The notes: a model not told the origin generated them from the sequence alone. A stretch of 64,000 nucleotides of DNA from Bradyrhizobium sp. MOS003 (GCF_003020125.1 NZ_PYFW01000005.1:394089-458088), one strand, 5' to 3'. Positions 15,795 to 25,141 are shown, counted from the stretch's first letter. Program-made: numbers and translations.

Positions 15795-16607
15795 ATGTCC
15801 GACACTGACAAGGTTTTCGCCGGCTCGATTCCGAAAATCTACGACGAGTATCTCGTCCCGATGATCTTCTCCGTCTATGCGGAGGACATCGCGAAGCGCG
15901 TCGCCGCCCGCTCTCCCGCCGTGCTGCTGGAGATCGCCGCGGGCACCGGCGCCGTGACGCGCGCGGTTGCGGCGGCACTGCCGCGCGGCGTTCGCTATGT
16001 TGCGACCGACCTCAACGAGCCCATGCTCGCCGTTGCCGCGCAGCGCCAGGCCAGCGACGATCGCATCACCTGGCGACAGGCGGACGCCATGGCCCTGCCC
16101 TTCGGCGATGCCGAGTTCGACGCGGTCTGCTGCCAGTTCGGCGCGATGTTCTTTCCGGATCGCGTCAAGGCTTACGGCGAGGTCAAACGCGTCCTGAGGC
16201 CGGGCGGCACGTTCGTGTTCAACGTCTGGGACCGCATCGAGGACAATGTGTTCACCCACGAGGCGACAGTCGCGCTCGGCAAACTGTTTCCCGACGACCC
16301 GCCGCGTTTCATGATCCGCACGCCGCACGGTTATTACGACAAGAGCCTCATCAAGAGTGATCTCGAACGCGCAGGCTTCCGCGACATCTCGATCGAGACG
16401 CGATCCGAGACGAGCCGCGCGCCCTCGCCCGAATATGTCGCGCTCGCCCTCTGCCAGGGCACGCCGCTGCGCAGCGAGATCGAGGCAAGGGATGCCAGCA
16501 AGCTTCAGGCTACGACCGACCTCGTCGCCGAGACGCTCCGAACCCTGCATGGATCCGGAGCGGTCGATGGCAAGATCCAGGCGATCGTGATCGAAGCGCG
16601 GGCGTAG
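15795..16607 (+). CDS. Class I SAM-dependent methyltransferase
   Basis: This is a 270-residue soluble protein. Motif I is LLEIAAGTGAVTRAVA (about residues 40-55), motif II is VATDLNEPMLAVA, and the post-motif is WRQADAMALPFGDAEFDAVCCQFGAMFF, typical of the Methyltransf_11/UbiE-like group. The acceptor substrate is not evident. A palindrome, CGGGAA (15743-15748) and TTCCCG (15764-15769), lies in the leader. It stands alone, convergent with the L,D-transpeptidase gene. Confidence 0.93.
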   Translation: MSDTDKVFAGSIPKIYDEYLVPMIFSVYAEDIAKRVAARSPAVLLEIAAGTGAVTRAVAAALPRGVRYVATDLNEPMLAVAAQRQASDDRITWRQADAMALPFGDAEFDAVCCQFGAMFFPDRVKAYGEVKRVLRPGGTFVFNVWDRIEDNVFTHEATVALGKLFPDDPPRFMIRTPHGYYDKSLIKSDLERAGFRDISIETRSETSRAPSPEYVALALCQGTPLRSEIEARDASKLQATTDLVAETLRTLHGSGAVDGKIQAIVIEARA

Positions 16608-16618
16608 AGACGACCTCG

Positions 16619-16634
16619 GCCCGCCGCAGCGGGC
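16619..16634. terminator. Hairpin between convergent genes
   Basis: GCCCGC (16619-16624) pairs with GCGGGC (16629-16634) around CGCA. It lies between the stops of the methyltransferase and L,D-transpeptidase genes. There is no T-run, so it is a weak intrinsic terminator at best. Confidence 0.4.
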
Positions 16635-16640
16635 GAGCAG

Positions 16641-18200
16641 TCACCACCAGCTTCGCTGCATCGGCTGCGTCGACTGATAATATTGGTACTGGCCGCGCTG
16701 CCGGCGCGGATTGGCCGGCTGTACGTAGGGGTCACGCTGGTAGAAGAAGCCGAAGCCGTTCCCGCCATTGTCCCAGCCGTCATCGCTGGCGATCATGGCA
16801 GGTGCGGTCGGCTTGCGCGTGATGAAGCCGCCTTGCGGCTGGTCGCTCAGCACCGCCACGAACTCGGTCCGGTAATTGGTCTCGGCGCTCAGCGGCTCGT
16901 CCGAGACGATGATCGAGGAGCGCGGCAAAGCGGTCGGGCCGATGCGATCCCAGACGTCCTGCGGGATCGTGATGCGGTCGAGCGCATTGCGGGCCTCGTC
17001 GCCGTTTTCGATCGTGACCACGCTCCAGCGCAGGCCCGTACCGGACTTCGCCATCGCCGTGAAGATATGCGTGCCGAGCGGCTGCTCGGGATTGCGGATC
17101 GTGACAGGAACCTCGATGCTGGTGTCGAACACTTCGCCGCCACCGTCGGGCGCCGGCTTGTGCGTGTTTCGCCGCACGTAGAGCTTCTGCGTTGAGCGGC
17201 TGATGTAGACCGAGACAGGCTCGCCCGCGAGCTTCGCGTCGGTCGCGGCCTTGACGGCCTCGGACTTCCTGGTCGCAGCGGCCTTGGCGGCGTCCTTTGT
17301 CGCGGCCACGGCATCGCGCTTCGGCTGCGCGGCAGCCTTGGCCGCGTCGAGCTGCGTCGCCGCGTCGGCGGCCTTGGTCGCCGCCTTCTGCTTCAACTCC
17401 CCGGCCTTGGCGCGGGCTTGATCGGTCTTGGCATTCGCGAGTGTCTTGTCGGCGAAGGCGAGCTCGGCGTCCGCGCGAGACTTCTGCTGTTCCAGCTTGC
17501 GCAGTGCTGCAGGAAGCGAGGAAGCTTCCTTCGCGGCGGCTGAAGCAGCCTTCTTGGCCTCGTCGGCAGCCCTCGTCGCCTCGTCGGCCTCGGCGGACAG
17601 TTTGCCGGCCAGGCCGGGCGCGGCCGCGATGGCCTCCGGCTTCGGTACGAACAGCGAGGGGTGAGAGAATTCGGTCGGGACCGTATCGTGGGGCGAGATG
17701 ATCACCCGCATTCCGATATACGTCTTGTCGAACAGGCCCTCGGCGAAACCGAACGGCATCCGCACGCAGCCGTGCGAGGCGGCGTAGCCGGGCAGCGGTC
17801 CGCCATGCAGCGCGATGCCGTTCCAGGTGATGCGCTGCATGTTCGGCATCCAGGCATCGTCATACATGGTCGAGCGGTGGTCCTTGTCCTTCTCGACGAT
17901 GGCGAAGACGCCGGCCGGGGTCTCGCGCCCCGTGGTGCCGGTCGACACCGGCGCGCGCAGGATCCAGCCATCGGCGTCGTAGAAGGTGACCTGCTGGCTC
18001 TTGATCGACACGATCGCCATGATCGGATCGCCGGCCTGCCGCGGCGCGACCGCCTCGGCCGGCTGGCGCGCCTGCTTGGCCGCTTCGGCGCTGGCGGTCA
18101 GCGCCGTCAGGACGGCGACCGCGGCGAGCGCAACACGTCCGGGGGGCCGGCAACGCCGCATCGCCGTGGAGGATTGCGCCGTCGTCATCAGGTCTTTCAT
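16641..18200 (-). CDS. L,D-transpeptidase with coiled coil and second, degenerate YkuD-like domain
   Basis: The protein has 519 residues. A signal peptide or anchor (VALAAVAVLTALTASAEA) is followed by a YkuD domain at residues 60-172 with catalytic H132, H143 and C145 in the motif HGG-x7-SHGCVR. Residues 200-330 are a long Ala/Lys-rich coiled coil. Residues about 340-455 (VSVYISRSTQKLYVRRN ... PLGTHIFTAMA) look like the start of another YkuD fold but lack the SHGC motif. A Gly/Gln/Tyr-rich tail follows. The enzyme should cross-link peptidoglycan (3-3) or anchor proteins; the second copy may be structural. Confidence 0.9.
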   Translation of the reverse strand: MKDLMTTAQSSTAMRRCRPPGRVALAAVAVLTALTASAEAAKQARQPAEAVAPRQAGDPIMAIVSIKSQQVTFYDADGWILRAPVSTGTTGRETPAGVFAIVEKDKDHRSTMYDDAWMPNMQRITWNGIALHGGPLPGYAASHGCVRMPFGFAEGLFDKTYIGMRVIISPHDTVPTEFSHPSLFVPKPEAIAAAPGLAGKLSAEADEATRAADEAKKAASAAAKEASSLPAALRKLEQQKSRADAELAFADKTLANAKTDQARAKAGELKQKAATKAADAATQLDAAKAAAQPKRDAVAATKDAAKAAATRKSEAVKAATDAKLAGEPVSVYISRSTQKLYVRRNTHKPAPDGGGEVFDTSIEVPVTIRNPEQPLGTHIFTAMAKSGTGLRWSVVTIENGDEARNALDRITIPQDVWDRIGPTALPRSSIIVSDEPLSAETNYRTEFVAVLSDQPQGGFITRKPTAPAMIASDDGWDNGGNGFGFFYQRDPYVQPANPRRQRGQYQYYQSTQPMQRSWW

Positions 18201-18415
18201 GCCATACCCCGGTCCAGTACCAGTCCGCGCTCTTATCGATCAGATTGCGATCTTTGGATTAAGAAATCGCAGCCACCTTGCGTTCCGTATCCGGCAATAT
18301 CAGGACCTCGAGAGGCGGCAAATCTCTCATATACGAGGGGTCGCGCAGGCGGAAGGTGGCCCGGGGCCGCGGCTGGCCTGGGCTGGTCACGAATCCACTG
18401 CGGCACAATGCCCGG

Positions 18416-18667
18416 TCAGTGGGTTCGGCGTCCCATCAGCCGCATCATTGCAGCACCTAAAAGGCCGAAGATGGCAAAAAACATCAGCGGCAGAGCACGC
18501 ACGGCGGCCTGGCCGACCGGTTCATGCTCCATGAGCAGCAGCACTGCGAACACCGTAAGGGCGAGAAGCACGCAGATGAGAGCCGCGGCAAAACCCAGCT
18601 TGTGCAAAACGAAGGCAAGATCACTGGTGGTCATGGCCATATCGGGGGCGAAGATGAACGGAGCCAT
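18416..18667 (-). CDS. Small membrane protein, hypothetical
   Basis: The protein has 83 residues from the ATG at 18667. Two hydrophobic helices are visible: GFAAALICVLLALTVFAVLLL and PLMFFAIFGLLGAAMMRLM, ending GRRTH. GGCGAG lies 8 bases upstream. Composition and two clean membrane spans support coding; the family is unknown to me. The 215 bases between it and the transpeptidase gene hold only the presumed promoter of that gene. Confidence 0.55.
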   Translation of the reverse strand: MAPFIFAPDMAMTTSDLAFVLHKLGFAAALICVLLALTVFAVLLLMEHEPVGQAAVRALPLMFFAIFGLLGAAMMRLMGRRTH

Positions 18668-18741
18668 GCTAGTCTCGCCTGGGGCAGCAGCATGTGATGG
18701 CGATCACAGAGAATTGCGCCGCAAGCCCGGTTCCTGACGGC

Positions 18742-19935
18742 TTACGCGACCCCGACCGCCTTGCTGTCGACCGCAGCCTGGATTTCCGCATCGCTCAAGC
18801 CCGCCTCGCGCAACACCTCCCGCGAATGCTCGCCGAGGCGCGGCGCCATGCGATGGAGGCCGGCCGGGCTTTCCGAGAATTTCGTCGCGGGGCGCGCCTG
18901 CCTGATTCGTCCTTCGGTGGGATGATCGATCTCCGCAAACAAACCGACTGCGGCGAGATGCGGCTGCTCGCCGATCTCGGTGAGCTTCGCGAACGCCGTG
19001 TGCGGCACGTCGAGCCGCAGCAGCAGTTCCTCCCACTCCGCAGTGGTGCGGGTCGGCCCGATCTCGCTCATGCGGTCGTAGATCTTGTCGATGTTTTGCG
19101 AGCGCAGCACGGGATCTCGCACACCGAGTTCGTCGCTCAATTCAGGGCGTCCGACGGCCTCGAAGAAGGCGCACCAATTGTCCCCGGAATAGGGCAGCAT
19201 GGTCAGCCAGCCGTCCTTGGTCCGCACCGGGCGCCGGTTCTTCATCCGCTTGTAGCCGGTCGGGCCGATCGGCGGATCGAAGGCGTGGCCGCCCAGCATC
19301 TCGATGCTGTTGAAGCCGGCGATGGTTTCCAGCATCGGCACCTCGACCATCTGGCCCTGCCCGGTGCGCTCGCGCCGGAACAAGGCCGCAGAGACTGCCC
19401 CGACCATCGCCATCGCACAGATCTTGTCGCCGATCAGGCTCGGCACGAAGGCCGGCTCCTCGTCCGATCCGATCGACGATGCGAGGCCCGAGGCGGCCTG
19501 GATGATCTCATCGAAGGCAGGGCGCGCGGCCCATGGGCCATCCTGGCCGAAGCCGGTCGCGGCGGCATAGATCAGCCGCGGATTGAGCTTCGCGCAGGCG
19601 TCATAACCGAAGCCGAGCCGGGCCATCGCCGCGGGGCGCACATTGGTGACGAGCGCGTCGACCGTCGGGATCAGCCTGGCCAGCGCCGCCTTGCCCTCCG
19701 GATGCTTCAGATCGAGCGCGAGGCTGCGCTTGTTGCGATTGACCGCCATGAACTGGCCGCTCATGCCGCGGTTTCGAAACACGCCGGTGTAGCGCCAGGT
19801 GTCGCCCGCGGGCGGCTCGATCTTGATGACATCGGCGCCCCAGTCGCCGAGCATCTGCGCGGCATAGGGACCTAACAGCACGCTCGTCAGATCGAGAACG
19901 CGGATGCCGCTGAGGGGACCGGTCGCTGTCGTCAT
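18742..19935 (-). CDS. CaiB/BaiF (family III) CoA-transferase
   Basis: The protein has 397 residues, the usual length. It opens with GIRVLDLTSVLLGPYAAQMLGDWGADVIKIE, characteristic of the family. The catalytic aspartate is D142 in RPAFDEIIQAASG, and VPMLETIAGF and GHAFDP follow. It moves CoA between acyl-CoA and a free carboxylate; the acid is unknown. It lies 86 bases after a Liv-type binding protein in the same direction, so uptake and activation of one carboxylic acid is a reasonable guess. A GC-rich hairpin (19977-20002) lies in the gap. Confidence 0.94.
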   Translation of the reverse strand: MTTATGPLSGIRVLDLTSVLLGPYAAQMLGDWGADVIKIEPPAGDTWRYTGVFRNRGMSGQFMAVNRNKRSLALDLKHPEGKAALARLIPTVDALVTNVRPAAMARLGFGYDACAKLNPRLIYAAATGFGQDGPWAARPAFDEIIQAASGLASSIGSDEEPAFVPSLIGDKICAMAMVGAVSAALFRRERTGQGQMVEVPMLETIAGFNSIEMLGGHAFDPPIGPTGYKRMKNRRPVRTKDGWLTMLPYSGDNWCAFFEAVGRPELSDELGVRDPVLRSQNIDKIYDRMSEIGPTRTTAEWEELLLRLDVPHTAFAKLTEIGEQPHLAAVGLFAEIDHPTEGRIRQARPATKFSESPAGLHRMAPRLGEHSREVLREAGLSDAEIQAAVDSKAVGVA

Positions 19936-20021
19936 GTCTTAACCCGGGCTGGAGCAAGCGGTGCAGGCAATTTCAAGCGGGCAAGGCTGGCGCCCTGCCC
20001 GCCCGTCGCGAGACGTCGATC

Positions 20022-21227
20022 CTATTCGCCGATCACGTCGCCGAACAGCTCCCAGGACTTTCCGTTGAAGCGCGCCATCTGCAATTGGCGGATCGGCGTC
20101 ACCTGTTCCGCGGAGGTGTTGAGCCTGATGCCCGGCAGCAGCATCGGCAGCTCGACGTCCTTGAAAGACTGCGTCTGCTTCATCAGGTTCGCGCGCGTCA
20201 GATCGTTGCCGGCCCGTTGCAGCACCAGCTCCATGATCTGCGCCATGGTGTAGCCGGTAACGTTGAAGATGTCGGCGGGATCGGCTCCGGAATTGTACGT
20301 CTTCATCCACTCGCGCCAGGCCTTCATGCCTGCGTCATTCTCCCAGCGCGGATCGCCGGGATCCTTCAAGAAGGCGCCGGTGACGATGCCGAGGGAATTG
20401 TCGAGCCCGGCCGGCACCAGCACGGAGCCGACGGAATTCGAGACGGCGGGAAGGATGATCTGCGGCTTCCAGCCGAGCTCGGCAATCTTCTTGATCGCCT
20501 GGGCCGCGAATTTCGGCGTGCACTCGTTGAAAACGACGTCGGCGCCGGCCGCCTTGAACTTGACGATCTGGGAGTCGACGGTCGGGTCCGTCGTCTCGTA
20601 GACGGCTTCCGATACGATCTGGTTGACGTGTTCGCCAAGCCCCTCCTTGAAGCCGGCGAGATAGTCGCGGCCGGGATCCTCGTTGGGCGTGATGACCGCG
20701 ATCTTCGCGTTTGGCTTGTTCGCCAGGATCCACTTGGCGTAGATGCGGCCCTCGGTCCGGTAGGTCGGCTGCGAGCCGGTGGTCCAGGGGAAATGCTGCG
20801 GATCGTTCCAGCGGCTGGCGCCGCTCGACGGGAACAGCTGCGGGATCTTCTTGGCGTTGAGATATTTCTGAGCGGCGATGTTCGGGCCGGTGCCGAGCAT
20901 CGAGAACATCGCCAGCACCTCGTCGCTCTCGGCGAGCCGCCTGACCTGCTCGACCGTCTTCGGCGGCGAGTAGCCATCGTCCATGCTGAGCAGTTCGACC
21001 TTGCGGCCGTTGATGCCGCCCTTGTCGTTGAGCATCTTGAAGTAAGCGATTTCAGCGCGTCCGATCGCGGAATAGGCGGAAGCCGGCCCCGAGTACGGCA
21101 TGGTCTGGCCGAGCTTGATCGACGTATCGGTCGCGCCGGTGTCGTAGTTTCCGGCCATCGCGGCCGAAGCGGCGCTCAGGATTGTGAATAGAGCGACAGC
21201 TCCGCGGATCAGTTGTGTTCCCGGCAT
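20022..21227 (-). CDS. Liv-type ABC transporter substrate-binding protein
   Basis: The protein has 401 residues. The ATG at 21227 has GGGAAGGAG at 9-base spacing; the ATG at 21236 abuts that site and is less likely. A signal peptide (LIRGAVALFTILSAASAAMA) precedes SIKLGQTMPYSGPASAYSAIG and NDKGGINGRKVELLSMDDGYSPPKTVEQVRRLAE. It resembles the binding protein at 11975 far more than the one at 25262. It lies between the LivF-like ATPase and the CaiB gene, on the same strand as both, so it may feed the adjacent transporter with a second ligand. Confidence 0.93.
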   Translation of the reverse strand: MPGTQLIRGAVALFTILSAASAAMAGNYDTGATDTSIKLGQTMPYSGPASAYSAIGRAEIAYFKMLNDKGGINGRKVELLSMDDGYSPPKTVEQVRRLAESDEVLAMFSMLGTGPNIAAQKYLNAKKIPQLFPSSGASRWNDPQHFPWTTGSQPTYRTEGRIYAKWILANKPNAKIAVITPNEDPGRDYLAGFKEGLGEHVNQIVSEAVYETTDPTVDSQIVKFKAAGADVVFNECTPKFAAQAIKKIAELGWKPQIILPAVSNSVGSVLVPAGLDNSLGIVTGAFLKDPGDPRWENDAGMKAWREWMKTYNSGADPADIFNVTGYTMAQIMELVLQRAGNDLTRANLMKQTQSFKDVELPMLLPGIRLNTSAEQVTPIRQLQMARFNGKSWELFGDVIGE

Positions 21228-21451
21228 GCCCGGCATCTCCTTCCCTGGCAGAGTGCATCGACGCGCGTGCCCAAAGGCCGTCGTCAACGTCCTCCGCTTC
21301 TGTTCTTGGTTATCATCGGCCGCATCGATTGCGATGCCAGCGAACGCGACGATAGCCTGAATATGGCGCGGGAGATGTAGCGAAGAATTCAGATGCGTAT
21401 GCGCATCCCGCAGCAGTCATAGGGTGCGCGCACGTCACGTGAATGTGAGAG

Positions 21452-22147
21452 TCAGACCTCGAGCCACTCCTGCCGCACGGCGGCATTTGCCTTGAGTTCG
21501 TCGGGCGTGCCCTCGAACACGACGCGGCCGTGGCCCATGATGTAGACACGCTTGGAAATGCGCATCGCGATCGACAGCTTCTGCTCGACCAGCAGAATGG
21601 CAACGCCCGCTTGCGCAATCCGCGCGATCAGATCGCCGACCTGCTGGACGATCAGCGGCGCAAGGCCTTCGGTGGGTTCATCGATCATGATCAGATCGGG
21701 ATCGCCCATCAGCGTCCGGCACGTCGTCAGCATCTGCTTTTCGCCACCGGACAGCACGCCCGCGGCCGTATCGGCGCGCGCGGCGAGATTGGGGAACATA
21801 TCGAGCATGTCCTGCAGCCGCCACTTGCCGGGGCGGCGCGTGTCCTTGATGCCGAGCAGGAGGTTCTGCCGAACCGTGAGGCTCGGAAAGATGTCGCGAT
21901 GTTCGGGCACATAGCCGAGCCCAAGCCGCGCGATCCTGTAGCTCGGCAGCCCGACGATGTCCTTGCCCTTGAAGCGGATCGTCCCCTGCGGGGCCACCTC
22001 GCCCATGATGGCCTTGACCGTCGTCGACCGGCCGACCCCGTTGCGGCCGAGCAGGCTCACCACTTCACCGGCGGCGACGTCGAGATCGACGCCCTGAAGG
22101 ATGTGGCTCTTGCCGTAATAGGCGTGGAGATCCCTGACCTCGAGCAT
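21452..22147 (-). CDS. Branched-chain-type ABC transporter ATPase (LivF-like) with Arg in Walker A
   Basis: The protein has 231 residues. The start codon overlaps the stop of the LivG-like gene (TGATG). The Walker A reads GRNGVGRSTT: the invariant lysine is Arg40, and the codon is CGG. The rest is canonical for LivF: LTVRQNLLLG, signature LSGGEKQM, Walker B LIMIDEPTEGLAP, and H-loop region LLVEQKLSIAM (Gln-Lys where many ABC ATPases have His). Arg in the P-loop normally cripples hydrolysis, so this subunit may bind ATP without turnover, with the LivG-like partner doing the work. Confidence 0.93.
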   Translation of the reverse strand: MLEVRDLHAYYGKSHILQGVDLDVAAGEVVSLLGRNGVGRSTTVKAIMGEVAPQGTIRFKGKDIVGLPSYRIARLGLGYVPEHRDIFPSLTVRQNLLLGIKDTRRPGKWRLQDMLDMFPNLAARADTAAGVLSGGEKQMLTTCRTLMGDPDLIMIDEPTEGLAPLIVQQVGDLIARIAQAGVAILLVEQKLSIAMRISKRVYIMGHGRVVFEGTPDELKANAAVRQEWLEV

Positions 22148-22896
22148 CAGTGTGCCTCCTCGCCGAGATAGGCTTCCTTGACCTTCGGGTCGCGCCGGAT
22201 CTCTTCCGGCGTACCTGACGCGATGATGTGGCCGTAGACCAGAACCGAGATACGATCGGCTAGGCCGAATACGACGCTCATGTCGTGCTCGACGATGACC
22301 AGGGTCTTGCCCTCGGTCAGCCGCCGGATCAGCGCCACGGCGCGCTCCGTTTCGGCGTTGCTCATGCCGGCGGTCGGCTCGTCCAGCATGACGACGGTCG
22401 CGCCGCTCGCGATGGTGATGCCGATCTCGAGCTCGCGTTGCTCGGCATAGGTCAGAAGACCGGCCGGAACGTCGCGCCGATGGGTCAGATGGATGTCGTC
22501 CAGGATCTTCGCGGTACGCTCGCGCACTTCGGGCAGGCTGTCGACGTTCTTCCAGAAGGCGTAGCGATGCCCGGTCGCCCACAGCACGGCGCAGCGCACG
22601 TTCTCCCAGACCGACATCCGCGCGAACACGTTCGTCACCTGGAACGAGCGCGAAAGGCCGCGCCGATTGATCTCGAACGGCTGCAATCCCGAGATCACCT
22701 CGCCGTTCAGCTTCACCTCACCCGAGGTCGGCTTGATATGGCCGCTGATCAAATTGAACGTCGTCGACTTGCCGGCACCGTTCGGGCCGATGATCGCGTG
22801 ACGCTCGCCTTGCGCGACGCTCAGATTGAGATCGCGGATGATGCCGACATTGCCGAAGCGCTTCTCGACGGCAAGGACTTCGATGGCTGCCGTCAT
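22147..22896 (-). CDS. Branched-chain-type ABC transporter ATPase (LivG-like)
   Basis: The protein has 249 residues. The Walker A is intact (GPNGAGKSTT, near residues 38-47), the LivG-specific RSFQVTNVFARMSVWENV follows, the signature is LTYAEQRELEIG, Walker B is VVMLDEPTAGMS and the switch histidine is in VIVEHDMSVV. It is expected to pair with the LivF-like subunit. Its start overlaps the stop of the LivM-like permease by 4 bases (ATGA). Confidence 0.95.
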   Translation of the reverse strand: MTAAIEVLAVEKRFGNVGIIRDLNLSVAQGERHAIIGPNGAGKSTTFNLISGHIKPTSGEVKLNGEVISGLQPFEINRRGLSRSFQVTNVFARMSVWENVRCAVLWATGHRYAFWKNVDSLPEVRERTAKILDDIHLTHRRDVPAGLLTYAEQRELEIGITIASGATVVMLDEPTAGMSNAETERAVALIRRLTEGKTLVIVEHDMSVVFGLADRISVLVYGHIIASGTPEEIRRDPKVKEAYLGEEAH

Positions 22897-24197
22897 GCCA
22901 GATACCCCCGGTCACGGGCGACGGTCGCAGCCCTGTCCCACGCCTCCGCAATCCGCCCCCAGCTCAGCCGTGCGACGAAACCGCCGCCGACCAGGAGAAC
23001 CAAAGCGACGATCCATGTCACCGGCGATTGCGGCTTGAAGCCGACGCCAAACAGATTGATGGTCTCACCGCCGGAAAAACGCGCGACCGTCTCGATGGTC
23101 AGGATGACGCCGCAGGCCAGCGCCAGGGTCGGCACGATTGCGACGAAATAGGACGGGATCACCGTCAGGAGCGTACCCGCGCGAACCAACGGCCGGTGCA
23201 TCATCAGGAGGCCGGCAATGCCGCCCGGCGAGAACATCACGATGCCGATGAAGATGATGCCGAAATAGAGCTGCCAGACGCTGGTGACGCTGGTCAGCCC
23301 GAGCTGCAGGTAGGTCACCAGGATCGCGCCCAGGATCGGCCCGAAGAAATAGGCGGTGCCGCCGATGAAGGTCGAGAACAGCACGAGGCCCGACTGGATC
23401 GCGCCGAGATAGGCGGAGTTCGCGATCTCGAAATTGATCGCGGCGAGCCCGCCGGCGACACCGGCGAAGAAGCCGGCAAAGCAGAAGGCGAGATAGCGGA
23501 CGACGTGGGGATCGTAGCCGATGAACTGGACGCGTTCTGGATTGTCGCGGACGGCATTGCTGATCCGGCCCAGCGGCGTCCGGGTCAGCGCGTACATCGC
23601 GATCGCCGACAGCACCAGCCAGAACGCGATGAGGTAATAGACCTGAACCTGCGGGCCGAACGACCAGCCGAATATCTTCGGCAGCGCCGTACGGTCCGTG
23701 GTGATGCCGGCTTCGCCGCCGAACACCGAGCGCAGGATCAGCGAGGACGACGCGACGAGCTCACCGATTCCGAGCGAGATCATCGCGAATACCGTGCCGG
23801 CGCGCTTGGTCATCACCCAGCCGATGATGATTGCGAACACGAGGCCGCCGAGCCCGCCGAACAGCGGGATGAACGGCAGCGGGATCGGCCATTTGTGCGC
23901 GACGACCGCATTCATCATGTGGCAGGCGGCGAAGCCGCCCAGGCCGTAGTGCACGGCATGACCGAACGACAGCAGGCCGGTTTGGCCGAGCAGGATGTTG
24001 TAGGACAGAGCAAAGACGATCGCGATGCCGATCAGGCTGAACGATGTCAGCGAGCCACCGGAGGAGAAGATCATCGGCAGGACGATCAGCGCGGCGATGC
24101 CGAGCAGCCAGACGCCGTAGAAGCGCAGGCCGTCGCCGGCAGGCTTGCCTGGAACGTTCGATGCCGATGTCGAGCTCGGGGTCATCTTGGCGTTCAT
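22893..24197 (-). CDS. Branched-chain-type ABC transporter permease (LivM-like)
   Basis: This is a 434-residue protein, longer than usual because of about 30 polar residues at the N terminus and an extra C-terminal region with two or three membrane spans (from about residue 330: VIPSYFVAIVPTLALACGVILTI ... VTWIVALVLLVGGGFVARL). The core carries the LivM motifs ALSYNILLGQTGLLSFGHAVHYGLGGF and TPLGRISNAVRDNPERVQFIGYD. It forms the translocation pore with the LivH-like protein. Its start overlaps the LivH stop (ATGA). Confidence 0.94.
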   Translation of the reverse strand: MNAKMTPSSTSASNVPGKPAGDGLRFYGVWLLGIAALIVLPMIFSSGGSLTSFSLIGIAIVFALSYNILLGQTGLLSFGHAVHYGLGGFAACHMMNAVVAHKWPIPLPFIPLFGGLGGLVFAIIIGWVMTKRAGTVFAMISLGIGELVASSSLILRSVFGGEAGITTDRTALPKIFGWSFGPQVQVYYLIAFWLVLSAIAMYALTRTPLGRISNAVRDNPERVQFIGYDPHVVRYLAFCFAGFFAGVAGGLAAINFEIANSAYLGAIQSGLVLFSTFIGGTAYFFGPILGAILVTYLQLGLTSVTSVWQLYFGIIFIGIVMFSPGGIAGLLMMHRPLVRAGTLLTVIPSYFVAIVPTLALACGVILTIETVARFSGGETINLFGVGFKPQSPVTWIVALVLLVGGGFVARLSWGRIAEAWDRAATVARDRGYLA

Positions 24198-25141
24198 GAC
24201 TCGCGCGTCCCCATCAGGCCCATGGGGCGTACGATCAGAATGATCACCAGCAGCAGATAAGGCACGATCGGCGCGACCTGGGCGATGGTGACGTTCCAGA
24301 TGTCGGTGAGAACGGAGGGGCCGGCCGACGGATCGAGCGGGCCGAAGGCGCTCGCGAGCGAGCCGTCGAGCGCCACCGCAAAGGTCTGCACCAGTCCGAT
24401 GACCAGCGAGGCAATGAACGCGCCCGGCAACGACCCGAGCCCGCCGAACACGATCACGACGAACAGGATCGGGCCGAGCGCCGCGGCCATATCGGATTGC
24501 GTCACCAGCGCGGGACCGGCAATGACACCGGCGAGGCCGGCCAGCGCGCTGCCGACGCCGAACACCGCCATGAACACGCGGCCGACGTTATGGCCGAGAT
24601 GGCCGACCATGTGCGGATGCGTCAGCGCCGCCTGCACGATCAGGCCGACGCGGGTGCGCTTGAGCACGATCAGCAGCGCAATGAAGATCACGATCGAGAC
24701 GGCCAGCATGAAGAGCTTGTAGGCGGGATAATTGGTCGAGAAGATCGTGAAAGCCGGGAAGTCGAGCAGCGTCGGCACGCGGTAGTCGACCGGGCTCTTG
24801 CCCCAGATCATCGACACGATCTCTTCGATCGCAAACGCGAGGCCAAACGTCAGCAGCAGTTCCGCGACATGGCCGTGCTTGTGAGTGTTGCGCAGGCCGT
24901 AGCGCTCCACGGCCATGCCGATGGCGCCGACCAGCAACGGCGCCAGCACCAGCGCCGGCCAGAAGCCGATCCATTTGGTGAGCTGGAAGCCGAAGAAGGC
25001 GCCGAGCATGTAGAAGCTGGCATGGGCGAAGTTGAGCACGCCCATCATGCTGAAGATGACGGTGAGCCCGCTCGACAGCAGGAAGAGCAGCATGCCGAAC
25101 AGCACGCCGTTCAGGGTCGAAATGACAATGAGTTCAAGCAC
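24194..25141 (-). CDS. Branched-chain-type ABC transporter permease (LivH-like)
   Basis: The protein has 315 residues with a GTG start at 25141. It is hydrophobic throughout, with about eight spans. Family motifs are present: FSMMGVLNFAHASFYMLGAFFGF near the N terminus, ERYGLRNTHKHGHVAELLLTFGLAFAIEE, and VFGGLGSLPGAFIASLVIGLVQT. It lies 120 bases after the binding-protein gene and overlaps the LivM gene, so the two permeases are translationally coupled. Confidence 0.94.
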   Translation of the reverse strand: MLELIVISTLNGVLFGMLLFLLSSGLTVIFSMMGVLNFAHASFYMLGAFFGFQLTKWIGFWPALVLAPLLVGAIGMAVERYGLRNTHKHGHVAELLLTFGLAFAIEEIVSMIWGKSPVDYRVPTLLDFPAFTIFSTNYPAYKLFMLAVSIVIFIALLIVLKRTRVGLIVQAALTHPHMVGHLGHNVGRVFMAVFGVGSALAGLAGVIAGPALVTQSDMAAALGPILFVVIVFGGLGSLPGAFIASLVIGLVQTFAVALDGSLASAFGPLDPSAGPSVLTDIWNVTIAQVAPIVPYLLLVIILIVRPMGLMGTRES

